Below, one piece after another: positions 1 through 3,897 of a stretch of 5,616 bases of DNA (the stretch's first letter is position 1; each line of letters opens with the position of its first letter). The notes beneath the pieces were generated by a model. The model did no database searches and was not told where the DNA came from. It worked only from the letters and a program-made list of their open reading frames with translations. This DNA comes from Myxococcota bacterium (GTDB taxonomy: Bacteria > Myxococcota_C > UBA6777). The DNA is taken from NCBI GenBank assembly GCA_963169055.1, contig CAUJFU010000344.1, positions 1 through 5,616 on the forward strand, in the 5' to 3' direction. The translations under genes were made by a program, and so were the position numbers.

Positions 1-105
1 CCCTCCCTCCGCCACGAAGCCGCCCAAGAAGCCTTGCTCCAACGCCTCCACGCGCTCTCCCTCTTTTGGCGACTGCTAGACGAACCCGAACTCCCTTCCT
101 CTTGA
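1..105 (+). CDS. C-terminal end of an unidentified protein (5' end outside window)
   Basis: Reading frame 1 is open from the window edge to a TGA at 103-105 and encodes 34 residues beginning PSLRHEAAQEALLQRLHALS. The fragment is rich in Leu, Ala, Glu and Arg and looks like an amphipathic helix followed by a short acidic, Pro/Ser-ended tail, as at many protein C-termini. Its codon use resembles the following gene (many GCC, CTC and CGC codons). It ends 78 bp before the downstream dehydrogenase on the same strand, so co-transcription is possible. Too little is present to name a family. It could also be a chance open frame, but the composition favours a real gene end. Confidence 0.55.
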   Translation, partial: PSLRHEAAQEALLQRLHALSLFWRLLDEPELPSS

Positions 106-170
106 TCGGCCACATCCCACCCCATGAATCGGCCACACCCGACCCCAACAAGCCCTATCCTCTATCGAAT

Positions 171-176
171 CGGAGG
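171..176 (+). promoter_or_regulatory. Ribosome binding site for the dehydrogenase gene
   Basis: CGGAGG lies 7 nt before the ATG at 184. This strong Shine-Dalgarno match decides the start. An in-frame ATG at 124 would add 20 residues rich in Pro and Thr upstream of the nucleotide-binding strand and has no comparable site, so 184 is preferred. Confidence 0.8.
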
Positions 177-183
177 CTCTTTG

Positions 184-1179
184 ATGAAGAAACGTTTTGC
201 GATTACTGGTGCCAGCGGGCTTTTGGGAGCCAATCTCGCGATCGCTCTGCTCCAACAAGGCCACACCGTCATCGCGACCCGCCGTGGAAAAAGTCGTATC
301 GATCATCTCTCCGCCTATCCGATCCAATGGATCGATGCCGCCCTCGATCAGCCTGATGCCCTTCAATCGGCATTTTCTGGCTGCGACGGTGTGTTTCATT
401 GTGCCGCCGCTGTCAGTGTCCAATTCAAGATCGAGCCGTGGATCTATGCAGCCAACGTCGAAGGAACACGCAACGTCCTGCAAGCCGCCCAAGCTGCCGA
501 GGTTCCGCGATTGATCCATTGCTCCACCACCAGCGCGCTCGGCCTCTCCACCGACGGTCTCCCCAGCGATGAAACCGTGCCGTTCAACTTCGCTGCCTAC
601 GGCCTTGACGACGCTTATGTACAAACCAAGCGCCAAGCCCAAGACCTCGTCCTCCAAGCCGCCTTCGATGGGATGGATGCTCTCATCGTCAATCCCGCGT
701 TTATGATCGGCCCCTACGATGCCAAACCTTCCTCAGGCTCGCTCGTTCGCAGCCTGCTGTTGGGCAAGGTTCCCGCCTACACTCTCGGAACCAACAACTT
801 TGTCGATGCCCGAGATGTCGCACGCGGAATGCTTCAAGCCTACGAACGCGGAAAAGCCGGTGAGATGTACATCTTGAGCGGTGAGAATATGACCTACAAA
901 GACTTCATGGATCGCGTCAGCCAAGTGACAGGATGCCCCAAAGTTCGCTTCCGTGTCCCCGCATGGTCCGCCCGAATCGCGGGTTGGTGCGGCGATCAAT
1001 GGAGCACCTTGACGAGCCGCGAAACCGAACTCAACAGCGCCACCATCCGCTGGAGCCTCAACGACCGCTACCTTTTCCGCTGTGACAAAGCCATCCGCGA
1101 CTTGCACTACACGATATCGCCCCTTGATTCCGCCATCGCCGACTGCGCCGCGTGGTTCCAAGAACACCGTATGCTCTAA
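184..1179 (+). CDS. NAD(P)-dependent epimerase/dehydratase, extended SDR family (HpnA / dihydroflavonol-4-reductase-like)
   Basis: A 331-residue cytoplasmic oxidoreductase of the extended short-chain dehydrogenase/reductase superfamily, normal in length for the group. The protein opens directly on the Rossmann fold: MKKRFAITGASGLLG holds the TGxxGxxG cofactor loop at residues 8-15. A basic ATRRGKS stretch (31-37) after the second strand could favour NADP. FHCAAAVSV (71-79) matches the central strand, SerSerThr-type residues occur in IHCSTTSALG (111-120), and the catalytic Tyr145-x3-Lys149 pair sits in YVQTK. VNPAFMIGPYDAKPS (169-183), the FVDARDVARGM segment (206-216) and MYILSGENMTY (228-238) resemble the substrate half of hopanoid-associated HpnA and dihydroflavonol-reductase-like enzymes. 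Known relatives act on nucleotide sugars, flavonoids, steroids or aldehydes, and the substrate here cannot be read from sequence. No hopanoid genes are visible nearby. It follows an unidentified gene by 78 bp and is followed by 1.1 kb of noncoding repeats. Fold and catalytic class are secure; the specific reaction is not. Confidence 0.93.
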   Translation: MKKRFAITGASGLLGANLAIALLQQGHTVIATRRGKSRIDHLSAYPIQWIDAALDQPDALQSAFSGCDGVFHCAAAVSVQFKIEPWIYAANVEGTRNVLQAAQAAEVPRLIHCSTTSALGLSTDGLPSDETVPFNFAAYGLDDAYVQTKRQAQDLVLQAAFDGMDALIVNPAFMIGPYDAKPSSGSLVRSLLLGKVPAYTLGTNNFVDARDVARGMLQAYERGKAGEMYILSGENMTYKDFMDRVSQVTGCPKVRFRVPAWSARIAGWCGDQWSTLTSRETELNSATIRWSLNDRYLFRCDKAIRDLHYTISPLDSAIADCAAWFQEHRML

Positions 1180-1205
1180 CTCTCCTCACTCTTCCCATTT
1201 CCTGT

Positions 1206-1235
1206 GGGGCGCTGCCCCATACGCGCCTTGTTAAG
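1206..1235 (-). repeat. Truncated inverted copy of the hairpin repeat (left arm of a long-range inverted repeat)
   Basis: Positions 1214-1235 are the exact reverse complement of 1767-1788 (22 bp). Just outside lies a small hairpin, GGGGC-GCT-GCCCC at 1206-1218, also present at 1784-1796. Read on the minus strand, this copy follows the right-hand element through the hairpin and then diverges, so it looks like a truncated, oppositely oriented relative. The hairpin starts 27 nt after the dehydrogenase stop but has no T run after it, so I do not call it a terminator. Confidence 0.75.
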
Positions 1236-1320
1236 GCGGAAACACCGGATAGTCGAGAATGATCGCTCTTTCTTTTGTCGCCCCCCCATGTCCGTTCGCG
1301 GCTCGATGTCCCGATACACG

Positions 1321-1338
1321 GGCGGTTCGCGAACCGCC
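1321..1338. repeat. REP-like palindrome 1
   Basis: GGCGGTTCGCGAACCGCC is an exact 18-bp palindrome with flanking G and C bases that nearly extend it. It shares arms with the palindrome at 1585-1604. GGGGCG...CGCCC palindromes of this kind recur as dispersed intergenic repeats in several bacterial phyla. No adjacent transposase (RAYT) is present. Confidence 0.75.
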
Positions 1339-1460
1339 CCAACGCAAACAAGGCCTTGCCTCGAAGACGGATGGAACGAAAGAATCGAAGACAAAGCACA
1401 CGCAAATATGCATAGAAAGACGGAGGATACGACCTCCGTGTAGGGTGTGATGAAAGGTCG

Positions 1461-1479
1461 GGGCGTATGGCATACGCCC
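1461..1479. repeat. REP-like palindrome 2
   Basis: GGGCGTATG-G-CATACGCCC has 9-bp perfect arms around one base and is preceded by further G residues. The outer GGGCG/CGCCC arms match the other two palindromes while the inner bases differ, which indicates one repeat family with variable cores. A smaller GCAGG-CAA-CCTGC hairpin follows at 1517-1529. Confidence 0.75.
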
Positions 1480-1584
1480 TTGCCCCATCCACGGGGATTT
1501 TCATCGCTGTGTACGAGCAGGCAACCTGCGGATGTGGTATGAGGCAGTGGAAAAGGGAAAGCGTGAAGAATCAACCCGTGGTAG

Positions 1585-1604
1585 GGGCGGTTCGGGAACC
1601 GCCC
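1585..1604. repeat. REP-like palindrome 3
   Basis: GGGCGGTTCGGGAACCGCCC has 9-bp perfect arms around GG and is preceded by GTAG. It is almost identical to palindrome 1 apart from the central bases, so the two copies could also pair with each other in single-stranded DNA or RNA. Confidence 0.75.
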
Positions 1605-1689
1605 GCGCCTGAACCTGGGCCTTTTTCGTATCGGTATGACAGTTCAGTCTCTTTTCTTCACCCAATGCCCGTGGGGTGATACCAAATCT

Positions 1690-1736
1690 GCCCATGCCAG
1701 AGACCCCCCGCTGGATGGGCTTTACATACGATATGT
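1690..1736 (+). repeat. Strong bulged hairpin plus adjoining short hairpin
   Basis: GCCCAT-g-CCAG at 1690-1700 pairs with CTGGATGGGC at 1711-1720, a 10-bp stem with one bulged G and a C-rich 10-nt loop. Four bases later, ACATA-CGA-TATGT (1724-1736) forms a second stem. Neither is followed by a useful T run, so terminator function is unlikely. They lie directly upstream of the first copy of the 121-nt element and may belong to a larger structured repeat or transcript. Confidence 0.6.
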
Positions 1737-1766
1737 CCGAGTGTTAGACACAGGGGCCAACCATGG

Positions 1767-1905
1767 CTTAACAAGGCGCGTATGGGGCGCTGCCCCAAAC
1801 CCCGCAAGGGAGCTTTGCCCCCTTGACCCCGTGTTGGCGGGAAGATCAGACGTTGTTCAAACAAACAACCGCTCCGCTTGGGGCATCGCGAACGCAGGTT
1901 TTTTT
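1767..1905 (+). repeat. Hairpin-rich ~121-nt dispersed element, copy 1, with 17 nt of shared leader
   Basis: The core runs from 1784 to 1905. In order: GGGGC-GCT-GCCCC hairpin (1784-1796); a longer hairpin at 1805-1825 with arms CAAGGG and CCCTTG; the sequence TTGACCCCGT; a diverged middle; a GCTCC-GCTT-GGGGC stem near 1871-1884; GCGAAC; and seven T at 1899-1905. The same order occurs at 2118-2238. The first half is most alike, about 44 of 52 positions by eye. Positions 1767-1788 are the right arm of the 22-bp inverted repeat shared with 1214-1235. Frames through the unit give peptides such as TRRVWGAAPNP that look like repeat translations, not a protein. A MITE-like element or a structured RNA are both possible. 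Confidence 0.7.
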
Positions 1906-2023
1906 GATCTATTTTGGAACCTTCTTTTCTGCTTGCTTTCTATTGCAGCATATCGCTGCTTGTGCGCAGACTTCGAGCCTCTCACAAAAAACATTTTTCT
2001 ACCTCCAAATCCATCGAATTTTG

Positions 2024-2068
2024 TATTTGAAGATTTTATTTTTTTGAAATAAACAAAATCTTCAAATA
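2024..2068. repeat. AT-rich perfect 14-bp inverted repeat
   Basis: TATTTGAAGATTTT (2024-2037) and AAAATCTTCAAATA (2055-2068) are exact reverse complements separated by 17 nt that are almost all A and T. Inner TTTATTT and AAATAAA offer an alternative extended pairing with a bulge. GC content is far below the flanks. It could be a regulator-binding dyad, a weak terminator or the scar of an AT-rich insertion. No gene ends close enough to make terminator use obvious. Confidence 0.7.
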
Positions 2069-2117
2069 GTTGACTCCTTTTATGATGATAGAACTTACGC
2101 AGTTCGAACGTTTTTGC

Positions 2118-2238
2118 GGGGCGTTGCCCCACACCCCACAAGGGACTGTCGCCCCTTGACCCCGTATTTGGCGAACAGATCACTGCTTTCCAGACCAACG
2201 ACGCTCTCGCTTAGAGGGGTGCGAACACGGCTTTTTTT
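2118..2238 (+). repeat. Hairpin-rich ~121-nt dispersed element, copy 2, directly upstream of the FHA-like gene
   Basis: This direct repeat of the unit at 1784-1905 is offset by about 334 bp. It keeps GGGGC-GTT-GCCCC (2118-2130), the CAAGGG/CCCTTG hairpin (2139-2158) with a different loop, TTGACCCCGT, a late stem changed to CTCT-CGCTT-AGAG, TGCGAAC, and a terminal run of seven T at 2232-2238. Stems persist although bases differ, which suggests that structure matters. The unit ends 46 bp before the next start codon, so it may form part of that gene's leader or promoter region. Confidence 0.7.
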
Positions 2239-2264
2239 ACCAACTACATAAGTCCTATCCTGTT

Positions 2265-2275
2265 AGGAAAGAGAG
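2265..2275 (+). promoter_or_regulatory. Ribosome binding site of the FHA-like gene
   Basis: AGGAAAGAGAG precedes the ATG at 2285. GAGAG at 2271-2275 is spaced 9 nt from it and the AGGA at 2265-2268 is spaced 16 nt. A short dyad, TCCTA (2253-2257) with TAGGA (2264-2268), overlaps the upstream purines. No convincing -35/-10 pair was found. Confidence 0.55.
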
Positions 2276-2284
2276 AAAAAAAAT

Positions 2285-3628
2285 ATGAAAAAAAACAATC
2301 AACATCCATGTCTTCGTTTGGGTGTGATCGAGCGTGGAAAACTTGTGGAAGAACGAATCTTTAAAAAAGGGGAAGATATCACTCTGGGGCGCTCTAGCCA
2401 AAACACATGGGTGATCGAGGACGAAGCATTTCCCGCCAAGCATCGGCTTTTTCAATGGCAAGATGGGATCTACACGCTCCGCTTGCCCAGCCATTCACGA
2501 GCCAAGATATCCTCATCCAAGGGGATAGAAGAATTCGGTGGGGCATCTTCGCACGAAACCTCGGCTGAAGCGCCTGAATCCGAGGCGTTTGTGCTTTGCG
2601 CTCAGATGCGGGGCAAGATCCAGATCGGTAAGACGACGCTGCTGTTTCAATTTGTTCCCGCTCCTGCCGAAGCCAAAGAAGTCCCGCTGCCTGCACAACT
2701 TCGCGGATGGCGATTGAAGTCGGACTGGATCTATGCCTCTGCGATGTTGCTGTCCTTGGTCGGCCACAGCGGCGCAATCACCTACATTTCTTTGCGTGGC
2801 CCCTCTCCCGCCGAACTCTCGGAGTCCTCACGCTTTCAACCCAAACACACCGATACATCGCCCTTGTTGGTGATCCCCTCTGCCCCCACCAAACGACTCC
2901 CTCCAAGCACCGTCCCAGACCAGACACGCCCAATACACCGCCCCCACCGAACGAAACGTCCAACACAAAACAACACCAAGCACCATCCGCATCGAAAAAT
3001 CCAAGACAAAAAAGAACAACAAAACAAGATATCAAAACACGTCTCCGAATTTATCTCAGGCAACGACTCTTCCGTTCATCAAATGCTCACCCCCCAACAA
3101 GGCGCTCCTTTTCTTCGGCGCTTCGATCAACTCAAACAGGCGACAGCAAGCCAAGATCACGGTCGCCTGTTGGGAACACGCGGAGAGGGCTTCAAAACCG
3201 ATATCGAAACCAGCCATCACAACGGACTCCCCTACACCGTTCCGAGCGGCCCTTCTACACCCAAGAACGCGAATAGTGGGCGAAAAGCCGCAGAACTCAA
3301 ACGCCCCCGATTCACCGTCGAACCCATTCCATCGGTTCCGATCCAAATCAACGAAGCCAGCCTCCAGCGTTTTCTCCAACGCCGCAAAAAAGCGATCGCT
3401 CACTGTTACGAAAAGAACTTGCGCCACGATCCAGATCAAAAAGGACGAATCGAAATCCGCTTAACGCTCAAAACAAACGGAACCATCCAAACCGAGATCG
3501 AACGCAACGAACTGTCCAAATCGACGGCAGCGTGCATCCAAAAAACACTCAGCCGTCAACGTATGATCCCCTCCCCCAAAGAAGAAGTCGAAGTCGTCGT
3601 CCCCTTCTTGTTCGAGCCACAACGCTGA
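2285..3628 (+). CDS. FHA-like / single-TM / AgmX-PglI C-terminal domain envelope protein (GltG/GltJ-type)
   Basis: A 447-residue predicted inner-membrane protein. Residues about 10-125 resemble a forkhead-associated fold: LGRSS (34-38), a conserved His53, and a closing GKIQIGKTTLLFQF (110-123). The Ser of the usual SxxH is Pro50 and no Asn-Gly pair is evident, so phosphothreonine binding is doubtful. One hydrophobic span (about 148-170, with a SLVGHSG motif) is preceded by basic residues. A disordered Pro/Thr/His/Lys-rich linker (about 171-345) could cross the periplasm. Residues about 350-447 form a TonB-like AgmX/PglI tail: HCYEKNL (373-379), GRIEIRLTL, ACIQKTL (416-422) and VVVPFLFE. Cys374 and Cys417 are the expected disulfide pair. 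In Myxococcus, GltG and GltJ of this layout belong to the Agl-Glt gliding machinery, and other paralogues work with ExbB/TolQ-like motors. No motor genes are nearby. The architecture is confident; the partner complex is unknown. Confidence 0.88.
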   Translation: MKKNNQHPCLRLGVIERGKLVEERIFKKGEDITLGRSSQNTWVIEDEAFPAKHRLFQWQDGIYTLRLPSHSRAKISSSKGIEEFGGASSHETSAEAPESEAFVLCAQMRGKIQIGKTTLLFQFVPAPAEAKEVPLPAQLRGWRLKSDWIYASAMLLSLVGHSGAITYISLRGPSPAELSESSRFQPKHTDTSPLLVIPSAPTKRLPPSTVPDQTRPIHRPHRTKRPTQNNTKHHPHRKIQDKKEQQNKISKHVSEFISGNDSSVHQMLTPQQGAPFLRRFDQLKQATASQDHGRLLGTRGEGFKTDIETSHHNGLPYTVPSGPSTPKNANSGRKAAELKRPRFTVEPIPSVPIQINEASLQRFLQRRKKAIAHCYEKNLRHDPDQKGRIEIRLTLKTNGTIQTEIERNELSKSTAACIQKTLSRQRMIPSPKEEVEVVVPFLFEPQR

Positions 3629-3695
3629 TCCGCTCCCTATACTACAAAGCCCGAAGTGTCGAGGCTTCTTCTTGTTCGAGCCACAACACTGATCC
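3604..3695 (+). repeat. Duplicated 3' end of the FHA-like gene
   Basis: Twenty-eight bases at 3604-3631, covering the last codons and the stop, recur at 3668-3695 with one mismatch (G to A). The offset is 64 bp. The bases before the second copy (CAAAG...GAAGT...TCG) faintly resemble those before the first, which suggests a tandem duplication of about 64-70 bp whose first half has decayed. The second copy lies after the true stop and encodes nothing. Confidence 0.8.
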
Positions 3696-3730
3696 CCCGA
3701 CGAAAGCAATTGTTTTTCGATGGAGTGTTT

Positions 3731-3771
3731 GAAAAGCCCCTATCTAAGATGCGCTCAGGAAGGGGCTTTTC
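3731..3771. terminator. Probable bidirectional intrinsic terminator between convergent genes
   Basis: GAAAAGCCCCT (3731-3741) and AGGGGCTTTTC (3761-3771) form a perfect 11-bp stem around a 19-nt loop. The GC core is flanked by A residues on the left and T residues on the right, so transcripts from either direction end in a short U run. It lies 103 bp after the rightward stop and 126 bp beyond the leftward stop, the expected place for a shared terminator. The loop is longer than usual. Confidence 0.7.
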
Positions 3772-3783
3772 AGCTTTGGGAGG

Positions 3784-3897
3784 TTGTTGCGAGGTTGGGA
3801 AGAGGCGACATAGGCCGAAAAAGGCGGGTGGGAGCGGGTTTGTTGCGATGTCGGGAAGAGGCGACATAGGCCGAAAAAGGCGGGTGGGAGCGGGTTT
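3784..3897. repeat. Two 56-bp tandem repeats abutting the leftward gene's stop codon
   Basis: 3784-3839 and 3840-3895 are head-to-tail copies differing at two positions (3793/3849 and 3796/3852). The last 45 bases, from GGGAAGAGGCGACATAGGCC onward, are identical. The second copy runs up to the TAA of the leftward gene (3897-3899). CTTTGGGA motifs lie on both sides of the array. A GCC-GAAAAA-GGC mini-stem sits in each unit. No spacer-repeat alternation is present, so it is not a CRISPR array. Confidence 0.85.

Larger units (their letters stand above)
1180..2284. other. Noncoding, palindrome-rich intergenic region
   Basis: About 1.1 kb between the dehydrogenase stop and the next start contains no frame with protein-like composition. 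All longer open frames here cross the repeats listed separately, read through palindromes, and lack a good ribosome binding site. The left part (1180-1690) is GC-rich with dispersed short palindromes. Positions 1690-1905 and 2118-2238 are hairpin-rich repeat units. Positions 1906-2110 between them are AT-rich, with T and A runs and one long AT hairpin. I see no tRNA, rRNA, CRISPR array, transposase or integrase fragment. The composition looks like a pile-up of small non-autonomous repeats between two gene modules. Confidence 0.75.

Noticed and set aside
1206-1218. GGGGC-GCT-GCCCC hairpin as terminator of the dehydrogenase gene
   Set aside because: Only a 5-bp stem with no following T run, and it belongs to a repeat found elsewhere in the region.
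1058-1504. 148-codon minus-strand frame over the dehydrogenase end and intergenic repeats
   Set aside because: It overlaps the well-supported dehydrogenase antisense, runs through palindromes, and has no recognisable domain.
1636-2052. 138-codon plus-strand frame in the intergenic region
   Set aside because: It crosses hairpin repeat copy 1 and the AT-rich island, its peptide is a translation of the repeat (TRRVWGAAPNP...), and it lacks a good ribosome binding site.
2070-2098. TTGACT as a -35 box after the AT hairpin
   Set aside because: No acceptable -10 hexamer occurs 16-18 nt downstream (ACTTAC), and TATGAT at 2081 is only 5 nt away.
238-3399. Two GCGATCGC octamers (238-245 and 3392-3399), reminiscent of cyanobacterial HIP1
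   Set aside because: Both lie within coding sequence, two copies are too few to show enrichment, and the gene content does not suggest a cyanobacterium.
3784-3897. Possible CRISPR array
   Set aside because: The two 56-bp units are directly adjacent with no spacers, and no Cas-like gene is present.
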